Origin: Microvelia longipes
Lineage: Eukaryota; Arthropoda; Insecta; Hemiptera; Veliidae
NCBI GenBank assembly: GCA_018340805.1
Contig: JACMZG010001914.1
Location: 4,207,153-4,271,152 of the forward strand
DNA length: 64,000 nt
Reading direction: 5' to 3'
The translations under genes and the position numbers were made by a program. The notes under the pieces were generated by a model, which made no database searches, was not told the origin of the DNA, and was given only the letters and a program-made list of their open reading frames with translations. Position 1 is the stretch's first letter; every line of letters begins with the position of its first letter. Shown here in pieces: positions 22,427 through 35,235 of the stretch.

Positions 22427-23709
22427 TTTACTACAGAGCGAGCAGTGTTGCCAAACAAAGTTTTTAAATTTAGATCTAGAGTTTCAGTGAATTTCCTTTG
22501 AAATAGCGTGAATCCACAAATTAAAGCAAGAACTGGACTTATTAGCGAAGAAGCAAGACAAGACTTCTTAGACTGAAATGTCAAAGGTCCTCTAGAGTTT
22601 AAATTTATCTGCTGGATACCGGAGTATAATTTGGATTTTTTAAAAATAAATAAACTACAAAGATATTATAGAATAAAGAGGCTACAAAGATATTATAAAA
22701 TAAAGAGACTACAAAGATATCATAAAATAAAGAGACTACAAAGATATTATAAAATAAGTGTAAATTTTGTACCACTAGACTCGTTGGTTGACTATTGATC
22801 CAATTTTTAATATTTACCTGCTCTGATGATGACCCATAAAGCCCGGTTTGTAATTAGTTAATTATAATGAATGAAGAGAAGAAAACTGGTTCTGTTTATT
22901 TCTTCTTATCACATCTCTGCACATCCACGGCTCAGTTCATCATGTTAATCTGGATTTTTATTTTTTACTTCATTTAGGTGTAAATAAGGTACATAAAGAT
23001 ATACAATAAATAAATAAATAAATAAAAATAAATAAATGGTTTATTTACACTATTATAAAATTATTTTGAGCAGATAGCAGGCTGTCTAGGTTTTACATGT
23101 AAATATTTTGTAAAATAAATAAATAAGAATAATACAATAAAAAGTGTAAAATAGGATGGACTCTAAGTGATCGTAGTTCTTCCGTCCATCCTTAAATATG
23201 GGAGAAAGAAAAACAGAAATTTAATAAATATAAATTGACAAAATATGTTTTTTAAATAAAAAAAAAGAGTGAGAGTAGAGAATTAATACATATGCATGAG
23301 TGTATGTATTTTGAGCATTTGTTGTTATGATCAAAATAACTTACTCATACATTGTCATTTCATATAATAAAACAAAAGCATAAAATAATAATAAGCTATT
23401 ATTTAAAAAGTTATGAAAATGACAGATATAAGAAAAACATTGAATGCAAAGGTTATTAAGGGTGTTGTTATGAGGTTTAAAATAAAACCCACTAAGTCTG
23501 ATTCTCTACTCTCGCTAACACATAAAAATATGTAAATAGAAAAAACTAAGTGTAAAAAACAGAATAATAGACTAGAAAAAAACAATAATCACTATAAATA
23601 AAAACAACTGCTCAAAAACAAAAAATTATTTTTAGAAAATTAGAAAAACACTAGAGGGGCATAGCCTGTCTTAAGTATATAATTCGGTAGTATCAAATGA
23701 TATTTAGTG

Positions 23710-23747
<38 letters not shown>

Positions 23748-23749
23748 AT

Positions 23750-23783
<34 letters not shown>

Positions 23784-23825
23784 ATATACATACACACACA
23801 CACACACACACATATATACATATAT

Positions 23826-23858
<33 letters not shown>

Positions 23859-23881
23859 TAAAAATAATAAATAATATATAT

Positions 23882-23939
<58 letters not shown>

Positions 23940-24417
23940 CTTGCATTCTCGAAAACAGTTCGATTTTTGTAATGCTGGAAGCCTCACATAAATGCATTAT
24001 GATAAACAAACTAGACGTACAGAGCCTAGAAACCTAGTTGGGAAGTTGAGTGGCAGATGAAAACACTTCGATACTCATGGTTGTGTTTTAGTCTCTTGCT
24101 AATTATATATTATTAGCATGTGAATGTTGCTATTGTTGCATAATGATATTGTGAGATTTATGTGGTTTATTATCTTGTCAAGGGACGTAACCAAGCAACT
24201 TAAAGTAATAATAATCGTTTTAGAAGTTTTTGACAAGTCATCATAAACATGTTGTCTTAGTAAAGTTTATTACGAATTCATTATTAAAATTATTACTAGC
24301 AACGCATCGTGTCTGCAACATTTTTTTATTTTGATAAACAGAAAAAATGGGAAGACCCTTCAATAGAGATATATTACTAGAAGGGATATACCCTGAATTA
24401 GTATATAGATTTTTACT
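22427..24417. other. AT-rich intergenic DNA with small tandem repeats
   Basis: It contains a 27-bp repeat (ACTACAAAGATATTATAAAA plus TAAAGAG, ~4 units) at about 22660-22765. There are also family I scraps at 23650 (ACTAGAGGGGCATAGCCTGT) and 24365 (ATAGAGATATATTACTAGAA), and the (TA)n tract at 23711-23938. No gene is seen. Confidence 0.55.
23711..23938. repeat. (TA)n microsatellite with an (AC)n core
   Basis: TA runs flank a short (CA)n stretch at about 23790-23812. Tyr/Ile/Cys/Val-rich ORFs here are artefacts. Confidence 0.95.
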
Positions 24418-24945
24418 CACTATGTCGGATTCGATTGGATCAACCTCACTACTTCGAAGTCAATTTCCTTGTCCTAAAAATATGAGAATACAAATTTATG
24501 TCACACTACGTGTTTAGACTCGCTTTGCTCGTCCATAGTACTAGTACACTAGTAACATTAGTTATAATCCTAGCTGTCACCCATCCAGGCATTGACCTTA
24601 TTATGTATTTTTAGTTCATTTCTTTAATATTTGTTGGCTAGGCACTGATGATGATCATAACATTTTTATGGGTTTTACGAAGTTTTGAAAGTTTACTGAT
24701 TCATTATCGTCATTTAATGACGCCATGAAATAAATTTTTTGGGAAAGCGAAAAAAATATGAATTTTTGTTTCAACTCTGACACACATATACATACAGACC
24801 ATTTGGTAAAAACTACCCAAGAGATTTTAAAAACACTTGAAACGGATAATTCAGGTGACATGCCGGTTCGAATTAGTAGTCAAACGCAATAATTTTCCTA
24901 TAAACCTACGTAAATCAGGAAAGAAAATTTAAAACGGTTAATTTC
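24418..24945 (-). repeat. R5S copy, minus, diverged
   Basis: It shows, in reverse order, the R5S end (CGGATTCGATTGG), ACTCGCTTTGCTCGTCC, the 5S-like piece at 24569-24598 (GTCACCCATCCAGGCATTGA), GACGCCATGAAATAAA and the head ACACTTGAAACGGATAATTC ending at ATTTTCCTATAAACC. Confidence 0.7.
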
Positions 24946-25506
24946 CTAACAGTGGAAGCATTTTGAAGGAAATTCGCCCGCCTTGCACATCTCCACGTCA
25001 GAATATTTACGATAGTATCATTTCTGTCTTAATTTGAATTCAATTACCATTAGTTTTTTCATTTCTTTAAAAAGTAATGAAAAACTTTGCTAATTTTTTT
25101 TAATAAAAAATGAATATTGTTAGTGAATGACGTAGGATGGGATGCATTTAATTATACCTGCAAATAATTACAATGCTAACTGTGCATAACATAGTAATAA
25201 AAAACATAAACAAACCATCAAGTGAATATTAAGTTAATATAGACCTGTTTTATTTAATTAAACAGTATAATTACTATAATTTTGTCATAATTGACCTGTT
25301 GTAGTTAGTTATATTATGCGTATGCTGAGAAGTACAAACCATATATTTGTATTTAAAAGTTATGCTATTAAAAATACTGATTTTAAAGCATGAAGACTGA
25401 ACTAGAGTTCAGAATTGGAAGAACTGCGCATGCGCCTTTTAGGATTTACGTTTTTTTTACTTAATTTTATTGGCAACCCTGATAACATTAGTTACATTAT
25501 AGTTAG
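24946..25506. other. AT-rich DNA, no gene seen
   Basis: No exon or complete repeat was recognised. Confidence 0.45.
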
Positions 25507-25975
25507 TGCAGCCACCCTTACAATATACAATTTTTTTTAAAAAAGTTGGCAATACTTCCGGTTGCTGAATTATTATGTTCTATTATTAATTAATGATTGA
25601 TTATTCATAAAATACTAATATAAATATCGGTGCATTACGATATTTTATGCATTTTAAATTGTAGTTTAACGTATTTATTAAAATTATATATAAAAAGTAG
25701 TCCTCGTCAACTAAATGTAGATTCTTGTATTCCGCCACCCTTTTGCCATCTAAGACCAGTTTTATTAAATACTCAGCAGGTGTTTTAAGTTATTATATTT
25801 GTTCTTTACGATCTTTCTTCATTAATAGATATTTATGATACATATTTAAAATAATGTTTTGTTGTCAGGTTGGCAGCATTACTTAGTTGCACCAGTCAAC
25901 CGGCTTTCGTGTTATCAGTGGAATTACATTGTGTTTACGGTCCTGTGCTCCTTCGATGTATAGTATTATTCTAAG
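25507..25975 (+). mobile_element. Family II element (copy IIb), left arm truncated
   Basis: From GCAGCCACCCTTACAATATA the sequence follows copy IIa closely (ATACTTCCGGTTGCTGAATT, TATTAAAATTATATA, CCTCGTCAACTAAATG) to the right end TATAGTATTATTCTAAG. The outer left TIR is missing. Confidence 0.8.
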
Positions 25976-28504
25976 TTTTTAGTATTTGTCTCCAATGTTT
26001 TATACTTATTTCTTTTACAGGTGAGTTTTACTTTTTATCGTGTTTTCGTACTTTAATATGTACGTGATAGTTTAATGATTTTGTATTAAATTCAGTGAAA
26101 TAGTTGTTATAAGAAATTAGTTAAAGAAAAAGAGAAACTATAGTAAAGGTAAACAACTACATCTTTTTATTAAGATTTTGAACATGCAGACGACAATTTA
26201 TTGCCTTAAATATAACTTAAAATTACGATTACTTTTATTATATTCAAAAATGGTTGGTTAAAGTTGTTAAATTACTAATTACAATTAATATTTGAAGGGG
26301 GGAAAAACAAATGTCACTAGTAAAAATGAACTAAGTTAAGTAGTGTACACGAAAAAAAAGTTTAATTAGCCGCTCGTTTGAAGTAATTTAAACAAACCTA
26401 GTATTTAAAGATTCGCTCTTAAACCTCTATTGGATGTGACAATACACATTTCTTACACAAATTATTAATATTTTATACTATAATGTACAAATAAATGCAA
26501 TAGTAACAAAAACTTTGAGTACCGTAAATAGTTTGTTTACATTTACAAGGGTCAAACAAATGGTCTTACATAGTAAAATTTAAGCCATCTCCCTGGTGGA
26601 CAAAATGTGAACTACATGCCATGTCTAACAGCAATATCATTTGTTTCCCCATTTGGTTAATATATTACTTTAGTTCACGCACAATTTTAAATCCGCGGAT
26701 CGTATGAAGTACGATATCTAAATACGCTAATATTAACTGTATGAACCATGCGGTGGAAATTCAATCGGATACGCTAGACCTATGTACAGTGGCGTACCAA
26801 TTGGCTCGCGATGCAGGGGGACCTCGGCGGTTTGGGATCCCTATTAATTTAAAGTAAAAAATAGTAAACCTACTGATAAAATGGGTCCATGCCCCAGAAG
26901 AGATAAGTAGAATCATTAGTAGTAGTAGAAAGAGTGGGGAAGTCAAGCCTGGTGAGTAGACCACACCATTAGGTCCTTTTCACCAACCCCGAAGTCAACC
27001 ATCTATCACTGTACTTCCACTACTTTCTCCTCGTCGAACCTCCTGCTACGATGGATGAAAGTAGAATCATTAAGTCGCGGGAAAAGTAAGAGTCTTATAC
27101 AATCTCTTCACCAAAAAATGGGGCCTTGCGTTTGTTCTTAGTTTTTTTTCATTTCTGCTCCCGGCTAGATTTTTTTTAATCATTATATGCATATTTCTCG
27201 TATCCGAGAAATATGCGTCTAGTGCATTGTCTTACTGTGCTCTGACTCACTTCTTAAAAATCTCAATCTAAAGTTCCATCGGTACAGCACATTCGGCTTA
27301 AAATCATCGCCTTTATCCGAGAGGTAAATCCCTGGAGGTAGGGAGTCATCGCCTCTGATACTATCAATAACTTAATCATATACTATAATATCACAAAAAG
27401 GTATTGTACGGAAACACCCCCGACCCTGAGTTTACATACACCCCTGGAGGTAGGGGGTTCGCCACTGATCCATACCCTACCTCTACAAGCCAGTATCAGT
27501 ACCGCGTCAGTAATGTTCATATTAGATGCGCCCGTGTCCTCTGCTTCTATATTTACCGTAAGTTTTTACGATCTTATTTTTTCATTCGTTAATTTTATAC
27601 GAAGTTAATAAATCGCCTCTGGCATTCGCCTTGATGTGTCTTTAATTAGGTTTAAGAGGCGATATTTTCTGTCTAAATTGAATTTGAATGTTGTAAAAAA
27701 TTTAATAAGGTCAAAAATAAAGTATAGTTGGTACTATACTTATAACTAAGTAAATTTTATTTTTTAGTTCATTAACATTAATAAAACTAAGTTGTTTTTT
27801 AAGAGATAACAATATTATTACTTCCCTACGCTCTAAACGGAGAGGAAATATTGAGTTTCCAAAAAGCAAACCTACTTTTTTCATCAAATCTCAACATTTC
27901 AGCACCTTTAGATCCCAATAATCGAAAAAATAATAATTTGGTGTCTGTATGAATGTATGAGTTCACGGATGTGTACATTTCTTGTAAACACGCAACAGCT
28001 CAAATCGTTGATCCGATTATGATTAAACTTAGCACCAAAATCAAGCCCTGTGAGAGAAAGAACTTATTAGATTTTGGATTTGATCCAACAAAGTATTAGA
28101 ATAATGTCGCTTCAAACTTCTAAAAAAAATTAAGAAATTACGAAAAAATATTTAATTTAAAACTAAAGTCAGAAGTTTTTTGAAAAGAACGAGACTTCAA
28201 CAACATCCGTGTTTAGAACAGTCTATATACTAGGGGGGTGCACATATTAAACACTGTAAACAATCTTCAGCTCAAATAGTTGATCCAATTTCAGTGAAAC
28301 TCGACACAAAAAAGTCCTATGGGAGCTAGAATATATTTGATTTCGAGGATTATACTAAACGGCGTTCCAAAATGGAGCCATTTTACACTTTTAAAAGCCT
28401 TTAAAAGATTCGTTTGATAGGAAAACGTTTCTAATGATGCTTTTATGTTTCCTGAGTTCAAAGAAACCTCAACGACATTTGGGGTAGCACACTTTTATGA
28501 CAAG
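25976..28504. other. Intergenic DNA, including old duplicated segments
   Basis: Near 26786 CAGTGGCGTACCAATTGG recalls a hAT-type end and near 27460 GGTTCGCCACTG could be its decayed partner. The phrase CCCTGGAGGTAGGG occurs at 27329 and 27443. From about 27955 two diverged ~280-bp copies follow one another (CAGCTCAAATCGTTGATCCG against CAGCTCAAATAGTTGATCCA). No gene is seen. Confidence 0.5.
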
Positions 28505-29845
28505 ATTAAATGGGTGTACACTTTTCTTGAAAAATCTCTATTTAATCACCGTTTGTCACTACCACAGTAAATAAATGGGTGTACACTTTTCTTGAAAACT
28601 CTCTATTTTATCACCGTTTGTCACTACCACAGTATATAAATTGGTGTACACTTTTCTTAAAAACTCTCTATTTTATCACCGTTTGTCACTACCATATTAT
28701 ATAAATGGGTGTACATTTTTCTTGAAAACTCTCTATCGTAGCACAGTTCGTCATTACCACGGTATATGAATGGGTGTACACTTTTCTTAAAAACTCTCTT
28801 TCGTAGCACAGTTCGTCACTGCCACAGTATATGAATGGGTGTACACTTTTCTTAAAAACTCTCTATCCTAGCACAGGTCGTCACTACCACAGTATATGAA
28901 TGGTGTACACTTTTCTTTAAAAACTCTATATCGTAGCACAGTTTGTCACTACCACAGTATATGAATTGGTGTACACTTTTCTTAAAAACTCTCTATTGTA
29001 GCACAGTTCATCACTGCCACAGTATATGAATGGGTGTACACTTTTCTTAAAAACTCTCTATCCTAGCACAGGTCGTCACTACCACAGTATATGAATTGGT
29101 GTACACTTTTCTTTAAAAACTCTATATCGTAGCACAGTTTGTCACTACCACAGTATATGAATTGGTGTACACTTTTCTTAAAAACTCTCTATTGTAGCAC
29201 AGTTCGTCACTGCCACAGTATATGAATGGGTGTACACTTTTCTTTAAAAACTCTCTATCGTAGCACAGTTCGTCACTACCACAGTATATGAATTGGTGTA
29301 CACTTCACTACCACAGGATATGAATTGGTGTACACTTTTCTTTAAAAACTCTATATCGTAGCACAGTTCGTCACTACCACAGTATATGAATTGGTGTACA
29401 CTTTTCTTAAAAAAACCTATTGTAGCACAGTTCGTCACTACCACAGTATATGAATTGGTGTACACTTTTCTTAAAAAACTCTCTATCGTAGCACAGTTCG
29501 TCACTACCACAGTATATGAATTGGTGTACACCTACCACAGGATATGAATTGGTGTACACTTTTCTTTAAAAAAACTCTCTATTGTAGCACAGTTCTCACT
29601 ACCACAGTATATGAATTGGTGTACACTTTTTTTAAAAAAACTCTCTATGTAGCACAGTTCGTCACTACCACAGTATATGAATTGGTGTACACTTTTCTTA
29701 AAAAAACTCTCTATCGTAGCACAGTTCGTCACTACCACAGTATATGAATTGATGTACACTTTTCTTAAAAACTCTCTATCGTAGCACAGTCCCTCACTAC
29801 GTCGGTATATGAATGGGTGTACACTTTTCTTAAAAACTCTCTAGC
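28505..29845. repeat. 66-bp satellite-like tandem array, ~20 units
   Basis: The unit reads GGTGTACACTTTTCTTAAAA, ACTCTCTATCGTAGCACAGT, TCGTCACTACCACAGTATAT, GAATT. Units fall into variants (CCTAGCACAGGTCG, TCGTAGCACAGTTTG, TTGTAGCACAGTTCA) that recur in the same order, a higher-order pattern. Two units are shortened near 29305 and 29530. The open minus-strand frames (repeated YTNSYTVVVTNCAT) come from the repeat and are not taken as a gene. Confidence 0.92.
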
Positions 29846-30029
29846 TTAAACGGTTATATTTTATTCTATTATTTTCAAGCCTATTGGTATGGAAGCCTCG
29901 TTCCTTGTATTATCTATCAATTTGTAGGTTTCGTGTATTACATTTATAATGCTCACGATTTATAAGGGTTAGAGCTGGAGTTTACTTGAATATTGCTGAC
30001 TCACTGTGAAATTATAGAATTTTTTACAT
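29846..30029. other. Spacer between the array and the duplicated block
   Basis: Single-copy-looking AT-rich DNA; nothing recognised. Confidence 0.4.
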
Positions 30030-30222
30030 GTCATTAATATTTAAATTAAGTTAGTTTGCCGCTGTACAGTGTTGTTTTGCCACTTCAACTTTTGAAATTT
30101 TATTGTAAAGAAAACCGCACATATCATAACCCTATACGGCAGGATTGTCGACTTCCCTTTTTAAACCTTTGACACTTTACTAGCGCTATTCTTCCCAATA
30201 GCGGTGAAAAATGGAAACAAAA
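30030..30222 (+). repeat. 193-bp exact direct duplication, copy 1
   Basis: From GTCATTAATATTTAAATTAA to ATGGAAACAAAA. It is identical by eye to 30504-30696. Confidence 0.9.
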
Positions 30223-30503
30223 CTCTCTATCCTAGCACAGGTCGTCACTACCACAGTATATGAATTGGTGTACACTTTTCTTTAAAAACTCTATATCGTA
30301 GCACAGTTTGTCACTACCACAGTATATGAATTGGTGTACACTTTTCTTAAAAACTCTCTATTGTAGCACAGTTCATCACTGCCACAGTATATGAATGGGT
30401 GTACACTTTTCTTAAAAACTCTCTATCTAGCACAGGTCGTCACTACCACAGTATATGAATTGGTTACACTTTTCTTTAAAAACTCTATATCGTAGCACAG
30501 TTT
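30223..30503 (+). repeat. Displaced block of the 66-bp array
   Basis: About four units whose variant order (CCTAG-GGTCG, TCGTAG-TTTG, TTGTAG-TTCA, CTAG-GGTCG, TCGTAG-TTTG) matches 28861-29135 of the main array. It is framed by the two 193-bp copies. Confidence 0.85.
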
Positions 30504-30696
30504 GTCATTAATATTTAAATTAAGTTAGTTTGCCGCTGTACAGTGTTGTTTTGCCACTTCAACTTTTGAAATTTTATTGTAAAGAAAACCGCACATATCA
30601 TAACCCTATACGGCAGGATTGTCGACTTCCCTTTTTAAACCTTTGACACTTTACTAGCGCTATTCTTCCCAATAGCGGTGAAAAATGGAAACAAAA
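30504..30696 (+). repeat. 193-bp exact direct duplication, copy 2
   Basis: No difference from 30030-30222 was seen, so the duplication is very recent or an assembly artefact. Confidence 0.9.
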
Positions 30697-31547
30697 GTGA
30701 CTTCCTCCCGCCTTTTTACAACTCCTTACTTGATCTATTTGAAATTTGCACATAACAGTTTTTTAGAGCTGTATTGGGACACCCCAAAACGGCACAGAGT
30801 ACCATAATTTGTTTTATTTTCCATTAATACAAATTGTGAAAAGGAAAAACTGGAAAAAAAGAAAAAATGGAACATTACAGAGTTAAGAAATTTAGCGATC
30901 ATCTGTATTTAAACATTTATTGAATGGATTTATGTAACACAAATTGTAAAAGCGTTTAGATATGCCTCATTGAATTTAATAGGCAAAATTAAAGGAAATT
31001 TAAAATTTTTTCAAAGGAAAAACGCACCGGATAAACGTATCAAAATTTTCAATCAAACGCACACACAAATTCTTTTAAACCAGCTCTTTATTGGCAAAAG
31101 TATACAATATTCATTTTGTGTAAACTGGAGCCATATTTTATTTATTGATTTGGGGTAATTTGTTCCTCCTTTTTATTTTATTTATTTATTTATTATTTTT
31201 GTGGTATGAATTTTGACATTTTTTTTTTGTGGTGACACCTAAAGTTTAAAAAAAACAAATGGTCATAACAAATGTCTAACAAACACACAAAAAATTGGGT
31301 ACTATAATTTTCCTGTCACCCCGGAAATACACGAGTCTTACCGATTATAACCGACAAGCTTTCTATTTTCTCCGCTACCTTGGTGGACCGGTGCTGTTAC
31401 GGAACAAACAAATCCCTGAAGCTGTACCCCCCTTAAGAAAACTGAGTGTCTATAAAACAAGGTACAGGGTTTTTTGGGGAGGGGTGGAGGGGGGGGGGGG
31501 GCTATTAGTCACTTTTAAAATCATCTTCCACGACAGTTGAAAATAAT
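30697..31547. other. Intergenic DNA with a poly(G) tract, no gene seen
   Basis: A G-rich run at about 31480-31500 (GGAGGGGGGG) is the only marked feature. Confidence 0.5.
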
Positions 31548-31900
31548 AACCTCAGGGTACCGAGGAATTCTACTTCTTCTCACCTTATCGACTAGCTTCG
31601 CTCGTCCTCAGAATAGAGAAATAAATTATGTACAAATATATTTATACATATATCTATAAATTATGTATAAATATATCTATTAACAGGAGGAAAATAAATT
31701 TTATTCTCAGACCAGCCATCTACGTTCTGACCACGCTTGATGGCGTTTTTACTTTGGTAATCGACAAAAACTTTGAATAATCGAGCTGAAAGTAAAAAGT
31801 TTTTCTTAATGTACGAATTTGTACCTTTTAATAAACGCCAACTTTATGATATACGTTGAGCGTGACGGTTGGTAATACAAGCTTACCAGTGCAGCCGTAA
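31548..31900 (-). repeat. R5S copy, minus, degenerate
   Basis: CAGGGTACCGAGGAATTCTA, CTAGCTTCGCTCGTCC and a decayed 5S-like piece at 31709-31745 (CAGCCATCTACGTTCTGACC). Confidence 0.55.
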
Positions 31901-32117
31901 GGATCTAAACGGACATTATTACTTCTACATGTTAAATTAAATTTAATTAAAAATTACATATTTAAAATTTAGTTAATTAAGTTATTAAATCTAAACTTGT
32001 ACTAGATTCATAAAATTTAAGAAGGGGGAAGTCAAGACAGCAGATGGTGTAGAATTCTAATGAAGTACGCCCATGAATATTATAAACTGCCTTATCTTCC
32101 GCGGTTGTTGTCATAAA

Positions 32118-32383
32118 GATATAGGTCTTCCGATAGTGACCGAAATCGATGTAGATGAAGAATCCGACATTTGCCTTATACTGTTGGAGGAATCTTCAGG
32201 GACGTACGACATTATGGAGGAAAACACAGTGCTCTATAAAACAGAACTTATTAGTTTTATAGAGCATCGCGTTTTCATCCATGATGTGCTTCATACCTGA
32301 AGATGCCTCTCACAGTGAAAAGTGAAACGTCGGATTCTTCATCTACATTGATGCGGTCACCACCGGAAGACCTAAACTTTAAA
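32118..32383. mobile_element. Fold-back element
   Basis: The outer arms pair ATAGGTCTTCCGATAGTGAC ... GATGAAGAATCCGAC with GTCGGATTCTTCATC ... GGTCACCACCGGAAGACCTA. An inner palindrome (GCTCTATAAAACAGAAC / AGTTTTATAGAGC) lies at 32230-32268. The open frame 32073-32300 runs along the palindrome and is not taken as a gene. Confidence 0.7.
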
Positions 32384-32827
32384 GAATATTCCGTCAAAGA
32401 AAATTTAATTTCAAGCAAAATTAAATAACTTAATTAAAATTAACTAAATTAAATTTACTAAATTAATTTTTTTTTCTTCGTCTAATAAATATTTTGAGTA
32501 CAGAGAAATGAAACCTCTGTAATTTGCCTGGAGGAGGCTCATTTGTTTTTTTATTAGAATTAGGAAGATTTATCTGTTTTTAATTTTCCTTGCCTACTAG
32601 TGTAGTTTTAAAATTATTTTAATATTGTAAATATTTTATTAGGATAGAAATAAATTTATAAAAATAATAATAATAAATTTATTTATTTCCATCTTAATAA
32701 AATATTTACTAAATTTTAAAATAACAACAAAAACAATATAATAATGTTTTTATTTATTATTCTTATTATAATATTAAATTATAATTATAATTTATTATTA
32801 TTATTAATTGTATAAACCCATATTACG
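32384..32827. other. Extremely AT-rich DNA, no gene seen
   Basis: Runs of ATTATTATA and TTTATT with no recognisable element. Confidence 0.5.
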
Positions 32828-33075
32828 AGTAAATCGGAGTTACAATAACTTGAGACAAAGAGGAGTTACAATAACTTGAGACAAAGGTTACAAAAGACAA
32901 AGGAGTTACAATAACTTGAGACAAAGAGGAGTTACAATAACTTGAGACAAAGAGGAGTTACAATAACTTGAGACAAAGAGGAGTTACAATAACTTACACA
33001 AACTTGAGACAAAGAGGATTACAATAACTTGAAACAAAGAGGAGTTACAATAACTTGAGACAAAGAGGAGTTAAA
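32828..33075. repeat. 26-bp minisatellite
   Basis: About nine units of AGGAGTTACAATAACTTGAG plus ACAAAG, two of them shortened. Confidence 0.9.
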
Positions 33076-33310
33076 ATACATTTCCTGTGAAGATGAAATA
33101 CTTAATTGTCAAGTTACAATACATGTATTGTGGAGTCACAATAACTTGAAATGAAGTTAATTAATTATACGTGTATTGTGATGTTACACTGCATGCATTG
33201 TGAAGTCACACTACATGCATTGTGAAGCCACAATATATGCATTGTAAAGTCACAATAACTAGATGTGAAGTGAAGTCACAATACAAGTATTGTGGTTTAG
33301 TCATTGAGAT
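33076..33310. repeat. Diverged ~25-bp repeat continuing from the minisatellite
   Basis: Units of the type GTGAAGTCACAATACATGCA; many carry the near-palindrome TACATGCATTGTG. It probably shares an origin with the preceding array (both have AGT(T/C)ACAATA). Confidence 0.7.
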
Positions 33311-33584
33311 ATAGTTATAATTGGAGAGTCCGTTAGTGTTACATTTCATATCTAATTTGTAGATATGATTAGTCATATTTGTTTAGAACTCAGACCAATG
33401 TTTACATTTCTACGGCACGCATCGACACCTGTTGTGACCAAGAGAATGTAAACAAAACTCAGTGGGGTAAACAAAACCAGAAGGAAAATTCACATTTATT
33501 ATTGGTTTAACGAAAAGTGTTATGTTGAGTGATCAATTTATCATCCTTTCTATGTCATTACTTGTTTTTCCATGCACCCATTAC
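33311..33584. other. Spacer DNA, no gene seen
   Basis: Nothing recognised between the two arrays. Confidence 0.4.
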
Positions 33585-33885
33585 CCATTTCAGCTTCCGT
33601 TCCCGCTTCCAACACGCATCCATTTCAGCTCCCGCTTTCAACACGCATCCATTTCAGCTTCCGTTCTAGCTTTCAACACGCATCCATTTCAGCTTCCATT
33701 CTAGATTGCATCCCGCATCCATTTCAGCTTCCTTTCCCGCTTTCAACGCGCATCTATTTCAGCTTCCATTCCCGCTTGCATACTGCATCTATTTCAGCTT
33801 CCATTCCCGCTTGCATGCCGCATCTATTTCAGCTTCCTTCCTTCTATTCCATTTTGCATTCATTTACCCGTTCCATTCCCGCATC
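33585..33885. repeat. 35-bp minisatellite, pyrimidine-rich
   Basis: About eight units of ATTTCAGCTTCCATTCCCGC plus TTGCATGCCGCATCT. Three overlapping frames stay open because 35 is not a multiple of three, so the repetitive peptides are not evidence of coding. Confidence 0.9.
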
Positions 33886-34699
33886 CATATAAAATAGAAT
33901 AATAGTTAGTTGTCTCTACTTATTCTTAAAAAATTGAAATTTTAGTTATATGTTCGTTGTATATTGTATTATTTGCTGGTTAAATCAAAGAGAAGACATA
34001 AACGCAAGCCAGGCTGCTAAAATAAATAAAAAACCATTCAAGCTTCTATTTCATCTTCCATCCCGCATCCAATTAAGGCAACTAAAAATCCCATATATAT
34101 TACCGAAAGAAAATTTGCTCGGTCTTGTAGAATGTAACAATTGCATTTATCACGAAAACTGGGTGCATTCAAATAATGAGCAATGATTGTTGACAGGTAA
34201 TTCATGATATTAAGCTATTTATAAGTTTAATATGACTGACCTTGGGTTCTCTTTAGTGTACGATACTATCAAGACCACGATATTTCCATTAAATTGATTC
34301 ACAAACGCTTACGTATGACAAATTATCAAAAACGCAAACAATTGTGATATGTCTACGTATTAGATATGAGATATGTCTACGTATTAGATATGAGATATTT
34401 CTACGTATTAAGACAGTTAAGTTGAGATAAGTAACAGCTACTTTGAGGTGGAAATTATGAAGTTCTGGCGCAGAGGAGCGTGTTTTCGAACCGAATCAAA
34501 AATGGATCGTTATTATTTTACAAAGCTTCAAGTAAAAATGTGGAAAAGTTATAGATATATAAAATAAATTCCTACTCGCAGGTATAAGAAAAATTTCCAT
34601 TTCTTCAAAGAAGAGTCCTTCTGCCCCATAATACATTTTACTAGTTATAATTTTACTACAAACTTAAAACATTTAGAACAAAACTAGAACATTTTACTA
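33886..34699. other. Intergenic DNA with a short 26-bp repeat
   Basis: GATATGTCTACGTATTAGAT recurs three times at 34348-34420. A scrap of the minisatellite (CTTCCATCCCGCATCCA) reappears near 34055 and an R5S head scrap lies near 34570. The ORF 33950-34186 has no recognisable domain. Confidence 0.5.
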
Positions 34700-35235
34700 G
34701 AAACTTAGTTGACTTTTTTATTACGTCAAAGGATACACTTGTACAAAATTTTAACTCAATCGGAGTATGTTCTGATTTTTTACAATTTTTTAAAAAACGT
34801 ATACAAATCATTTAATAAAATGGAACTTATGCTGATAATGAGATGAAACTTAGCACATATGTATGTATGTCTTATATACAGCTACATGCGTGCCAAATTT
34901 CAATCGGATCCCATCATAGTTCCGTGTTTTATGATTTTTCGACATTTTTGCTAAGTCATTATTGCGGGTAAATGACGTCATAAAAAATATTTTCCGCGAA
35001 TAGCGCAACTACAGTGGTAGACTGATTTTTGAACTGAAATTTTAACTCTCTAGCATAAATACACTGGGAGCTACAATAATAACAGACACACACATACAGA
35101 CAACTTTGAAAAAACCACTTAGGAGGCCTTTAAAACACCTGAAACGGATAATTCCGGTTTCATCCCGGTTTCGGATTTTTAGCAAACACAATACTTTTCC
35201 TATATACATACAGTATAAATGAGGAAAAGTAAAAA
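34700..35235 (-). repeat. R5S 5'-half copy, minus
   Basis: It contains GATTTTTTACAATTTTTTAA, GCGGGTAAATGACGTCATAA, the 'acagacacacacatacagacaac' section, CACCTGAAACGGATAATTCC and the head hairpin CTATATACATACAGTATAAATGAGGAAAAG. The 5S-like part is absent. Confidence 0.8.

Noticed and set aside
29244..29759. Open frames with a repeated YTNSYTVVVTNCAT peptide
   Set aside because: The 66-bp unit is a multiple of three and happens to be open; unit-length indels break the frame, there is no start context and no family match.
28505..29845. CRISPR-like array
   Set aside because: Units are direct tandem repeats without unique spacers, in a eukaryotic context with no cas genes.
32073..32300. Acidic 75-codon ORF that looks protein-like
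   Set aside because: It follows the arms of a fold-back element, so its codons are dictated by the palindrome.
33522..33897. Overlapping Pro/Phe/Ser-rich ORFs
   Set aside because: Three frames are open at once across a 35-bp minisatellite, which is a composition effect.
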